Positions 1 through 8,029 of a stretch of DNA of 64,000 bases are shown here, piece after piece. Position 1 is the stretch's first letter. Each line of letters starts with the position of its first letter. The translations under genes were made by a program, and so were the position numbers. The DNA lies in assembly GCF_001429065.1 (NCBI RefSeq), contig NZ_LMIB01000012.1, forward strand, positions 124,001 through 188,000, given 5' to 3'. The notes beneath the pieces were generated by a model. It worked only from the letters and a program-made list of their open reading frames with translations, made no database searches and had not been told where the DNA came from. This DNA comes from Sphingomonas sp. Root710 (lineage in GTDB: Bacteria > Pseudomonadota > Alphaproteobacteria > Sphingomonadales > Sphingomonadaceae).

Positions 1-2314
1 GATTGATCGCGCGCGCCGCATCGGCGACCTGGCGGCCATTGAGCCCGCCGGGCAGGCCGACATCGGTGATCAGCAGGTCGAAATCGCCGTTCCCCTCCAT
101 ATATTTCAGGCCCGCCGGCCCGTCGGCCGCCTCGACGCAGCGATAGCCCCGCTCCTCCAGCGTATCGACCACCAGCATCCGCACCGTCGGCTCGTCGTCG
201 ACGATCAGGATCCGCTCGCCCGATCCGGCGGTCAGCTCGGGTACGATAGGGTCGGTATAGGGCGCTGCCTCCTCGCCATGCTGGCGCGGCAAGTAGATGC
301 ACACCATCGTCCCCTGGCCGAGCTCCGAATAGATGCGGACATGGCCGTGCGACTGACGCGCGAAGCCATAGACCATGGACAGGCCGAGGCCTGTGCCCTC
401 ACCGATCGGCTTGGTGGTGAAGAACGGATCGAACACCCGCTGCAGGTCTTCCTTGGCGATGCCGGTGCCGGTGTCGCTGACGCACAGCGTCACATATTGC
501 CCCGGATCGAGCCCGCGCTCGGCGGCCGCGCGATGATCGAGCCATTTGTTCGAGGTCTCGATCGTGATCCTGCCGCCGTTCGGCATCGCGTCGCGCGCAT
601 TGATGCACAGGTTGAGGATCGCATTCTCGAGCTGGTTGGCGTCGACCAGCGTCAGCCACAACCCGCCCGCGGCCACCGTCTCCACCTCGATCGCGGGGCC
701 GACCGTACGGCGCACCAGATCGACCAGCTCGGCCATCAGCCGGTTGATGTCGACCGGCTTGGGCGACAGCGTCTGCCGCCGCGAGAAGGCGAGCAGGCGG
801 TGGGTCAGCGCCGCCGCGCGGCGGGCCGCGCCTTGCCCCGCCGCCAGATATTTCTCGACCTCGCTGGTCCGCCCCTGCGACAGGCGGACCCCGATCATCT
901 CGAACGCGCCCGATATCCCCGCGAGCAGATTGTTGAAATCATGCGCCAGGCCACCGGTGAGCTGGCCGACCGCCTCCATCTTCTGCGCCTGGCGCAACGC
1001 TTCCTCGGCCTCGGCCAGCCGCTGCTGCTCGCGCAGCCGGTCGGTCACGTCATAGACGAACTGATAGGCCCCGATCGGCGCGCCATCGGTATCGCGCAGC
1101 GTGCTGAAGCGCATCTCGAAATGCTTGCCCTGCTGCTTCGCGTCGACGAACTCTGCGACCTCGATATATTCCTCGCCCTTCAGCGCGCGATCCCAGCGCG
1201 CCAGCACCTCGGGCTCGTCCTTCAGCAACTCGAGCATCGAGTCCCCGGCCGCCGGGCGCACCCCGAACAGCCGCTCGAACTCGGCCACCGCCGCGCCGTT
1301 GATCGATATCCAGCGCCAGTCATGGCCGACGATCTGCACCAGCGCATCGGTACCCTCGACGATGTCGGCCAGCACCTTGCGCTCGGCGAGCGCCGCGCTC
1401 ACCCGCTGCTCGAGCGTCTGGTTGAGTTCGCGCAGCGCCAGTTCGGCCCGGCGGCGCGGGGTGATATCCTGGAACAGCACCGCGACCTGGCGGCGGCCGG
1501 GCGGCTCGATCCGGAAGGCCGACAGCGACAGGAAGCGGCCGGTAGCGACCAGCTCCTGTTCGAAGCGGATCGGCTTCCCCGTCTCCAGCACGGGGCGATA
1601 GCGGGCGATCCAAGCATCCGCCTCGTCGGGCACCATCTCGCGCAGCTTCTGGCCGACGACATCGGGAATCCCCGCGTTCACCGTATAGGCGTCGTTCGCC
1701 TCGATATGGACATAGTCGCTGTTCGTTCCGTGCGGACCGTCGAAAAACTCGATGATGCAGAAGCCTTCGTCGATCGAATTGAACAGCGTGCGGTATCGCG
1801 CATCGTCCTCGTCGCGCTGCCTGAGCGCCAGCCGCAGTTCGAGCTGGTCCATCACCTGCCGCGCCAGCACCCGGAGCGTGCGCTGCTGCAGCTCGGTCAG
1901 CGCGCGGCTCTGGTAATCGAGCACGCAGACCGTGCCGATCGGATAACCTTCGGAGGTCTTGAGCAGCGCGCCCGCATAGAAGCGCAGATGCGGTTCGCCG
2001 GTCACCAGCGGATTGCAGTCGAAGCGCGGATCGGCTGTCGCGTCGGGCACCAGCAGGAAATCCTCCTCGAGGATCGCCTTGGCGCAGAAGGACGTCTCGA
2101 GCGGGGTCGATCGGACGCCCAGGCCGACCTCGGCCTTGAAGAACTGGCGGCCGCTGTCGATCAGGTTGACCACGCCGATCGGCGCGCCGCATATGTCGGC
2201 GGCGAGCCGGGCGATCTCGTCGAAGCTTTCCTCGGGCGGCGTATCGAGAACGTCATAGCGCCGCAGCGCTTCGACGCGCCGCGTCTCCCAGTCCGAAAAG
2301 CCGGTCTCGTTCAT
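1..2314 (-). CDS. Hybrid sensor histidine kinase, GAF-PAS-PAS-HisKA-HATPase-REC (C-terminus beyond window)
   Basis: A soluble-looking sensor kinase that should autophosphorylate on histidine and pass phosphate to its own receiver domain. It starts at ATG 2314 and leaves the window after 771 codons, so the end is missing. In order I read a GAF domain (about residues 20-165), two PAS domains (about 180-300 and 315-435), HisKA with the H-box GGLAHDFNN and phospho-acceptor His458, an ATPase domain with N-box (NLCINARDAMPNGG) and G-boxes (VSDTGTGI, GTGLGLS), and a receiver with IVDDEP and phospho-Asp751 in LLITDVGLPGG. There is no transmembrane segment, so the signal is probably cytosolic or redox/light-like, but no chromophore cysteine was identified. 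A 21-bp perfect dyad sits 46 bp upstream of the start. The domain calls are motif-based and the signal sensed is unknown. Confidence 0.93.
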   Translation of the reverse strand, partial: MNETGFSDWETRRVEALRRYDVLDTPPEESFDEIARLAADICGAPIGVVNLIDSGRQFFKAEVGLGVRSTPLETSFCAKAILEEDFLLVPDATADPRFDCNPLVTGEPHLRFYAGALLKTSEGYPIGTVCVLDYQSRALTELQQRTLRVLARQVMDQLELRLALRQRDEDDARYRTLFNSIDEGFCIIEFFDGPHGTNSDYVHIEANDAYTVNAGIPDVVGQKLREMVPDEADAWIARYRPVLETGKPIRFEQELVATGRFLSLSAFRIEPPGRRQVAVLFQDITPRRRAELALRELNQTLEQRVSAALAERKVLADIVEGTDALVQIVGHDWRWISINGAAVAEFERLFGVRPAAGDSMLELLKDEPEVLARWDRALKGEEYIEVAEFVDAKQQGKHFEMRFSTLRDTDGAPIGAYQFVYDVTDRLREQQRLAEAEEALRQAQKMEAVGQLTGGLAHDFNNLLAGISGAFEMIGVRLSQGRTSEVEKYLAAGQGAARRAAALTHRLLAFSRRQTLSPKPVDINRLMAELVDLVRRTVGPAIEVETVAAGGLWLTLVDANQLENAILNLCINARDAMPNGGRITIETSNKWLDHRAAAERGLDPGQYVTLCVSDTGTGIAKEDLQRVFDPFFTTKPIGEGTGLGLSMVYGFARQSHGHVRIYSELGQGTMVCIYLPRQHGEEAAPYTDPIVPELTAGSGERILIVDDEPTVRMLVVDTLEERGYRCVEAADGPAGLKYMEGNGDFDLLITDVGLPGGLNGRQVADAARAIN

Positions 2315-2359
2315 TGATGTGGGATGCCCCGTTCCAACCCCTGATGCCGCCCCAACGCT

Positions 2360-2380
2360 ATGCATCCGATTCGGATGCAT
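2360..2380. promoter_or_regulatory. 21-bp perfect dyad upstream of the sensor kinase
   Basis: Two 10-bp arms (ATGCATCCGA / TCGGATGCAT) meet around a single central T. With a 1-nt centre this is better as a protein-binding operator than as an RNA hairpin. It lies between the corA-like stop and the kinase start and reads equally on both strands; the kinase at 2314 is the only gene starting nearby. Confidence 0.45.
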
Positions 2381-2418
2381 CGCCATGACGAATTAACAAT
2401 TGGGCGGGCGGCCCCAGG

Positions 2419-3402
2419 TTAGCGGCGCATGAAGCCCATGAAGCGGAGGAACATATAGGTCGCCCCCGCCGTCCCTAGCGCCAGCATCGTCGCCAGCAGC
2501 GTGCCATGCGCATTCTGCGCCCAGGGCAGCCCGCCGGTGTTCATCCCGAACAGGCCAGTGATGAAGGTCGCGGGCAGCAGCAGCGCGGTCATGATCGACA
2601 GGATATAGAGATTCTGGTTGGTCCGCTGATCGACCTGAATGTCGATCTCCTCGCGCAGCTGCAATATCTGCCGCTGCACCCCCTGCGAGTCCGCGCCCAG
2701 CGCCTGTATGCGCTGCGACAGTTTCTCGACCGTCGCGAGCATATCCTCGGGCAGGTCCTCGTCATCCTCGAGGCGGCGGAACACCGCGCGCAAGCCGTCG
2801 AGCATACGATGCACGTGGGCATGGCGGCGGCGGATGCCTATCAGACCGCGCGCGGTCGGCGGATCGCGCCCGTCGAGCAGCGCGTCCTCGATCCGCTGCA
2901 CGTCGAGACCCAGCTCGCGCACCACTGCGGCGATCCCGTCGGCAATCGTCCCGATCAGCAGTTCCAGCGCCTCGGCGGGCTCCTCGATTCCCCGGCTGCG
3001 CGCCAGCCGGTGCCGGACGATATCGGCCGAACGGATCGGATGGAGCCGCGCGGTGATCATCAGCCGCGGCAACAGCGCGAAGCGCAGCGCGCCGATCTGC
3101 AGCGCGTCGGTCTGCTCGAAATCGCGCTCGAAATCATGGACGACGCAGCCGACCACGCCGCCGTCGACCAGCGCGAGCTGATGGCTGTCGGACGACAGCA
3201 GCATGTCGCGGATATCCTCGGGCAGGCCGTCGAGCCGGTCGAGCCAGCCGGTCGTGCCCTGATGCGCCAGGCTGAGATGCAGCCAGCGGAAGCCGTCCGC
3301 GCCGGTATCGCACCGATCGGTCGGCCGCGCGGCGCCGCCGCCGAGATCGAAACCCCAGATCAGGCCCGGTTCGGCGGGATAGAGTTGCGGCGTCTGCGCC
3401 AT
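2419..3402 (-). CDS. CorA/ZntB-family divalent metal transporter
   Basis: A 327-residue member of the CorA superfamily, which forms pentameric inner-membrane channels for Mg2+, Zn2+ or Co2+. It shows the long cytoplasmic N-terminal domain, a helical stalk rich in charged residues, and two C-terminal membrane helices, the first ending in the signature GMN at residues 286-288 (GLFGMNTGGLPW). The GMNTGG-PW form resembles ZntB more than classical CorA, so zinc transport is plausible but unproven. I chose ATG 3402 (MAQTPQLYP) because a GGGGGAG purine stretch precedes it; a longer frame opening at 3633 would overlap the divergent gene at 3545. It is monocistronic and divergent from the GT-C-like pair. 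Confidence 0.88.
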   Translation of the reverse strand: MAQTPQLYPAEPGLIWGFDLGGGAARPTDRCDTGADGFRWLHLSLAHQGTTGWLDRLDGLPEDIRDMLLSSDSHQLALVDGGVVGCVVHDFERDFEQTDALQIGALRFALLPRLMITARLHPIRSADIVRHRLARSRGIEEPAEALELLIGTIADGIAAVVRELGLDVQRIEDALLDGRDPPTARGLIGIRRRHAHVHRMLDGLRAVFRRLEDDEDLPEDMLATVEKLSQRIQALGADSQGVQRQILQLREEIDIQVDQRTNQNLYILSIMTALLLPATFITGLFGMNTGGLPWAQNAHGTLLATMLALGTAGATYMFLRFMGFMRR

Positions 3403-3544
3403 CGGCTCCCCCAAGGCCGTTGAAGGTAAAAGCGCAGCGCTAGGCGGGTTTGATGACAATTTTGTTGCGGCACCCTCTACCTTTTTCCTCTTCATCGCAC
3501 GAACTGCCGCTGGTGCCCGCCCACGATCGCGATACAAGACGGCC

Positions 3545-4936
3545 ATGGCGGGCGAGGCATCGAACGGAACGGCGGACAGGCGGCTATGGCCGTGGCTGGC
3601 CGCCATCGCCCTGATCGGCTTCGCCCTGCGCATTGCTGCGGCATCGGGCGACTATTGGCTCGACGAGGCCTGGTCGGCGCTGTTCGCGCGCGAGGCGGGG
3701 ACGCCGGGGCGCGTCTTCTTCGCGATCAACCACGACAATAATCATTATCTCAACACGCTGTGGCTTCAGCTTGCCGGCTGGGGATCGCCGCCGATGCTGG
3801 GCCGGACGCTGTCGATCCTGTGCGGGACGGCCGGTATCGTCGTCGCCGGACTGATCGGCGCGCGGCGCAACATCCGCGTGGCTTGCGTCACCGCGCTCCT
3901 GTTCGCAGTCTCGCCGATCCTCGTCACCTACGGGTCGGAAGCGCGCGGCTATGCGCCGATGCTGCTCGCGCTGCTGAGCGCGATCTGGATCGTCGACCGC
4001 GAACTCCACGGCGCGCCGCTGCGCCATGCGCCGCTGTGGCTCGGCATCGTCACGCTGACCGGCATGCTCGCGCACGCCTCGCTGCTGTTTGGCATCGCCG
4101 CGCTGACCGGCTGGGTGGCGGTCGACGCGAAGCGGCACAGGGACTGGCGACCCGCGCTCGCGAAGGCGTTGCGGCTGATGGGCCGCGCGATCCTCGCGGT
4201 CGTCGCGGTGATCGCGCTCGCGCTGGTCAGCGCCATGGCGAGCAGCGACGGCTTCCGGATCGGCAGCCTCGCCAGCTTCTCCTTCACCGCCTTCGTCGAC
4301 GCGCTCGCCTATATGGTCGCCTTCACGCTGGGCTGGCCGCTGCCCGTCCCGCTCTGGCTCGCAGCGCTGCTGCCGCTGTCGCTCGCCGCGATCCGCCACC
4401 CCGCGCTGCACGATCGCCTGCCTTTCCTGCTTCTCGCCATCATCGGCCTGCCGCTCGTCGTGCTGCTGTTCCGGCCCGGCAACAGCGCCTTCCCCCGCTA
4501 TTATCTGCTCAGCGCCATAGCCCTGCTGCTGCTCGCCGCCGAGCCGCTGGCGGTGCGGCGCTGGTTCGCGATGATCCCGCTCTATCTGGTCCTCACCGGC
4601 TGCCTGATCCTCGATCTCCAGATCATCGACAACCGGCGCGCAGATCCGGGCGTCGCGATCGACGCGATGGCGGAGCGCGCGCCGGGCGGCGCGGCCGTGC
4701 TGATCGACAATGCCCGCGACAGTGCCGTGCTCGAAAGCGCCGCCGCGACCCATGGCTATCCGTTGCGCTTCGCCGCCGGCTGCGCCGACGCCGACTTCCT
4801 GTTCGCCGAGGGTGATCCGGGCAAGCGCACGTCCGCCATCCCGCGGCTGTGCGGCGCGAACTTCCGTTCGATCAGCGGCGGACAGGTCTATGGATTGTCG
4901 GGTATGGACTGGCGGCTTTATGAACGCGCCCGATGA
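3545..4936 (+). CDS. GT-C-type (ArnT/PMT-like) polytopic glycosyltransferase-like protein
   Basis: An integral membrane protein of 463 residues with about ten hydrophobic segments. Near the N-terminus, after the first membrane helix, it carries the acidic pair D40-E41 in GDYWLDEAWSALF. This resembles the first-loop Asp/Glu motif of GT-C transferases that use polyprenyl-phosphate sugars (ArnT, PMT, GT39/GT83 families). The substrate is unknown; modification of an envelope glycan or lipid is the usual role. It overlaps the next membrane protein by 4 bases (ATGA), so the two are probably translated together. The C-terminal third after residue 370 is soluble and would be periplasmic. The family call is inferred from topology and this motif only. 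Confidence 0.72.
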   Translation: MAGEASNGTADRRLWPWLAAIALIGFALRIAAASGDYWLDEAWSALFAREAGTPGRVFFAINHDNNHYLNTLWLQLAGWGSPPMLGRTLSILCGTAGIVVAGLIGARRNIRVACVTALLFAVSPILVTYGSEARGYAPMLLALLSAIWIVDRELHGAPLRHAPLWLGIVTLTGMLAHASLLFGIAALTGWVAVDAKRHRDWRPALAKALRLMGRAILAVVAVIALALVSAMASSDGFRIGSLASFSFTAFVDALAYMVAFTLGWPLPVPLWLAALLPLSLAAIRHPALHDRLPFLLLAIIGLPLVVLLFRPGNSAFPRYYLLSAIALLLLAAEPLAVRRWFAMIPLYLVLTGCLILDLQIIDNRRADPGVAIDAMAERAPGGAAVLIDNARDSAVLESAAATHGYPLRFAAGCADADFLFAEGDPGKRTSAIPRLCGANFRSISGGQVYGLSGMDWRLYERAR

Positions 4937-6480
4937 CCGCTGACGACAGCCCGCCTTGGTGGCAGCGCCCCGCCCTGCTGGCGGCGGTCGTCCTGCTCGG
5001 CATCGTTCCCCTGCTCTGGCCGCCGCTGCCACCGCTGACCGACCTGCCCGGCCATGTCGCGCGCTGGCACATCGCCACCGCCGACGCCGCATCGCCGCTC
5101 CACCGCTTCTACGCAATACGCTGGGCGCTGATCGGCAATCTCGGCACCGATCTGCTTGCCATGGCGCTCGTCCCGCTGTTCGGCCCGATCGGCGCAGGCA
5201 AGGCGATCATGCTGCTGATCCTGCTGCTCGGCGGCGCGGCGATGCTGTGGCTGGCGCGCGAGGCACATGGCCGGGTGCCGCCCACCGCGCTGTTCGCCCT
5301 GCCCTTCCTCTATGGCTGGCCCTTCCAGATGGGCTTCGCCAATTTCGTCCTCGCGCAAGCCCTCGCCTTCGCCGCGCTTGCCTTGTGGCTCCGCCTGGGA
5401 CGCGGCGAGCGGCTGGCGCTGCGCGCCGCGCTGTTCGCGCCGATCGGGCTGATCCTGTGGACCGCGCACAGCGCCGGATGGGGCCTGTTCGGTCTGGTGG
5501 CCTTCGGCGCGGAGCTCGCCCGGCTGCGCCAGACCGGACGCCGCTGGCCCGCGGCGATCGGCGGCGCGGTCCTCGCCTGCCTGCCGCTTGCCCTGCCCGT
5601 CCTCATCATGATCGCCAACGCGCCGCCCCCCGGCGCCCGCGCGGGCGAGACCGGCGACTGGTTCAACATCCTGGCCAAATTTCTCTGGGTGATCTCGTCG
5701 CTGCGTGACCGCTGGGCCTGGTTCGACACCGGGTCGCTGATGGCGCTGCTGCTCGTCCTCTACATCGGCGCGCGCGACAGGCGGCTCGGATACGCCCCCC
5801 TGATCGGCTTGCCCGCTTTGTTCGCGCTCGGCGGCTTCCTGCTCCTGCCCCGGCTGCTGCTCGGCGGCTCCTATGTCGACATGCGGATGATGCCCGCGGT
5901 GTGGATGCTTGCGCTGCTAGCCATCCGCCCGCCCGCCGACCACCGCTTCGGACAGGCGCTGGCGATCGCCGGCCTTCTCTTCTTCGCGGTGCGGACCGCT
6001 TCGACCACGCTCAGCTTTGTGTTGCGCACCGCCGAGCAACGTGCCGAACTGGGCGCGGTGGAGGCGATGCCTCATGGCGCTACGGTGCTGGCGCTGGTCT
6101 ACAAGCCCTGCCTCACCCCCTGGTCGGACATCCGCCCCGAACATCTCCCGGCCTATGCGACCATCGGACGCGACGCCTTCACCAACGAACAATGGGCGAT
6201 CGACGGCCAGCAATATCTCCACATCCGCCATTTCGCCGCCCGCCCTTTCGAGGCCGATCCGAGCCAGCTCGTCTATCCCATTGGATGCAAGGAACAGGGG
6301 CGCAGCCTCGCCGATGCGATTGCGACCTTCCCCCGCGCCGCCTTCAGCCATGTCTGGATCATCGGCAATCGCCTGCCCCCGGCCGGACCCGGGTCAAGGC
6401 GTTCGGGGCTGGTCCCCGTCTGGACCAATGGGCGCTCTGAACTATACGAAGTGATTGGCAGGGTGTCGCCCCAGGGTTAG
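4933..6480 (+). CDS. Polytopic membrane protein, GT-C-like, function unknown
   Basis: A 515-residue protein with about ten to eleven hydrophobic helices and a soluble C-terminal tail of roughly 130 residues. The first loop holds LTDLPGHVARWH, where an Asp follows the first membrane helix as in GT-C transferases, but a clear D-E pair is missing. It is coupled to the preceding gene by a 4-base ATGA overlap, which suggests joint function in glycan or lipid modification. I recognise no characterised family. The stop is followed within 50 bases by the start of the sigma factor gene, which has its own ribosome binding site. Confidence 0.75.
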   Translation: MTADDSPPWWQRPALLAAVVLLGIVPLLWPPLPPLTDLPGHVARWHIATADAASPLHRFYAIRWALIGNLGTDLLAMALVPLFGPIGAGKAIMLLILLLGGAAMLWLAREAHGRVPPTALFALPFLYGWPFQMGFANFVLAQALAFAALALWLRLGRGERLALRAALFAPIGLILWTAHSAGWGLFGLVAFGAELARLRQTGRRWPAAIGGAVLACLPLALPVLIMIANAPPPGARAGETGDWFNILAKFLWVISSLRDRWAWFDTGSLMALLLVLYIGARDRRLGYAPLIGLPALFALGGFLLLPRLLLGGSYVDMRMMPAVWMLALLAIRPPADHRFGQALAIAGLLFFAVRTASTTLSFVLRTAEQRAELGAVEAMPHGATVLALVYKPCLTPWSDIRPEHLPAYATIGRDAFTNEQWAIDGQQYLHIRHFAARPFEADPSQLVYPIGCKEQGRSLADAIATFPRAAFSHVWIIGNRLPPAGPGSRRSGLVPVWTNGRSELYEVIGRVSPQG

Positions 6481-6530
6481 ACAAGCGCGGCAAGCAGATC
6501 ACCGTAGCGGCAATGAGGTCGAGAGGGGAC

Positions 6531-7043
6531 ATGAGCAGCACCGGCCTTGAGGCCGTCTTCCTGTCGAACCGCGACCGGCTGCTGGCTTTCCTGCGCGCGC
6601 ATGGCGCGGGCGACGCGGCAGAGGATCTGTTGCAGGAATTGTGGATCAAGCTGTCCGCCGCGCCCTCGGGCCCGATCGCGCAGCCCCTCTCCTATCTCTA
6701 CCGCGCCGCCAACAATCTGATGCTCGACCGCTACCGGTCGCAGGTGCAGGCGACGAAGCGCGACCATGACTGGACCGAAGCGGCGACCACCCTGCCCGGC
6801 CAGTCCGACGAACCGTCGAGCGACCGCCGCCTGATCGCGCGCGAACAGCTCCGCCTCGCCCTGGCCGCACTGGACATGCTCGGCGAGCGGCCTGCCGCGA
6901 TCTTCCGCCGCCATCGCATCGACGGGGTGGGCCAGCGCGACATCGCCGCCGAATTCGGGGTCAGCCTCAGCACGGTCGAAAGCGATCTGCGCCGCGCCTA
7001 TCGCGCGCTGATCGAACTCAGGAACAGTTTCGATGAGGGATAG
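6531..7043 (+). CDS. ECF-type RNA polymerase sigma factor (FecI-like)
   Basis: A 170-residue extracytoplasmic-function sigma factor. Region 2 is visible as ESNRDRLLAFL-like helices and the DLLQELWIKL segment, followed by LSYLYRAANNLMLDRYRS. Region 4 has the helix-turn-helix GQRDIAAEFGVSLSTVESDL. The start at ATG 6531 (MSSTGLEAVF) is preceded by GAGAGGGGAC, a good ribosome binding site; an upstream in-frame ATG at 6513 lacks one. It stands immediately before a FecR-like gene and an STN-domain TonB receptor. By analogy with FecI/FecR/FecA this is a cell-surface signalling relay that turns on receptor expression when its ligand, typically an iron chelate, binds. Confidence 0.92.
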   Translation: MSSTGLEAVFLSNRDRLLAFLRAHGAGDAAEDLLQELWIKLSAAPSGPIAQPLSYLYRAANNLMLDRYRSQVQATKRDHDWTEAATTLPGQSDEPSSDRRLIAREQLRLALAALDMLGERPAAIFRRHRIDGVGQRDIAAEFGVSLSTVESDLRRAYRALIELRNSFDEG

Positions 7044-7081
7044 CGCAATCGACTCCGTCAGCATGTCCGGGAGCCTCTTTC

Positions 7082-8029
7082 ATGGCTGAGGATAGGGACG
7101 ATATGGAAACCGCGGCGCTCGACTGGGTGATCCGCCTGCGCGATCCCGGCTTCGACGGCTGGGAGGAGTTCGAGGCCTGGCTCTCGGCCGACGCCGCGCA
7201 TGCCGACGCCTATCACCGTCTCGCCATCGCCGACGAGGATATGGCCGATCTGCTGAAGACCGCGCCGCCCCAGAAGCAGCAAACAAATCCGCTGATCGCG
7301 ATGCCCGAGCGCCGCCCGCTCACCCGCCGCGCCTGGATGGGCGGCGCGATTGCGGCCTCGCTCGCCGCGATCGTCGGCATCGGCCTGATCGACCGCCAGC
7401 CCGCGCTTTACCCGATCGAGACCGCGCCGGGCATGCGCCGCACCATCACCCTCGACGACGGCAGCAAAATCGCGCTCAACGGCGGAACGAAGATCAAGCT
7501 CAGCCGCCGCGATCCGCGCTATGCGGTGCTCGAAAGCGGCGAGGCGCTGTTTGACGTCGTCCATGATGCAAGCGCGCCGTTCAAGGTCGCGGTCGGCGAT
7601 GCCCGGCTGATCGACGTCGGCACCCGCTTCAACGTGCTGCGCGAGGGCAAGGCGACCGCGGTCCAGGTCGCCGAGGGCGCGGTGATCTACAATCCCGACG
7701 GCGAGGCGGTCCGCCTCAACCCCGGCCAGACGTTGAGCGCCCGCGACGGCGATGCGAAGCTGGTGCTGGGTTCGGTCGCCCCGGCGGCGGTGGCGGGCTG
7801 GAAAGATGGGCGGCTGATCTATGACGGTCAGACCATGGCCGAGGTCGCCGCCGATCTCGCCCGCTGGTCGGGCCAGCCGGTCCGCGCCGATCCGCGCGTC
7901 GCCGGACAGCGCTTCCGCGGCGTGCTCAGCCTGGCCGATGGCGACGACATCGTCCATCTCGCGCCGCTGCTCGACGTCGATGTCCGCAGGAACGGGCAGA
8001 TTTGGGTATTGTCTCCCAAGAGCCAGTGA
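7082..8029 (+). CDS. FecR-family anti-sigma / sigma regulator
   Basis: A 315-residue single-pass inner-membrane regulator. The cytoplasmic N-terminus (LDWVIRLRDPGFDGWEEFEAWL, the region called DUF4880) would bind the neighbouring sigma factor. A membrane helix follows at about residues 82-102 (AWMGGAIAASLAAIVGIGL), then a periplasmic FecR domain (TAPGMRRTITLDDGSKIALN) and a C-terminal STN-like part that would contact the receptor. It begins 38 bases after the sigma gene. Its stop codon overlaps the GTG start of the receptor gene, so all three are likely one transcript and the last two are translationally coupled. Confidence 0.92.
   Translation: MAEDRDDMETAALDWVIRLRDPGFDGWEEFEAWLSADAAHADAYHRLAIADEDMADLLKTAPPQKQQTNPLIAMPERRPLTRRAWMGGAIAASLAAIVGIGLIDRQPALYPIETAPGMRRTITLDDGSKIALNGGTKIKLSRRDPRYAVLESGEALFDVVHDASAPFKVAVGDARLIDVGTRFNVLREGKATAVQVAEGAVIYNPDGEAVRLNPGQTLSARDGDAKLVLGSVAPAAVAGWKDGRLIYDGQTMAEVAADLARWSGQPVRADPRVAGQRFRGVLSLADGDDIVHLAPLLDVDVRRNGQIWVLSPKSQ

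Noticed and set aside
278-2317. Long plus-strand frame (679 codons) over the sensor kinase
   Set aside because: The complementary strand carries an unbroken multi-domain kinase with all catalytic motifs; the plus frame has no recognisable domain and is a GC-rich antisense shadow.
3403-3544. Pho-box-like TTGTCAT upstream of the CorA-like gene
   Set aside because: Only one half-site is visible and no second repeat follows at the required 11-base step.
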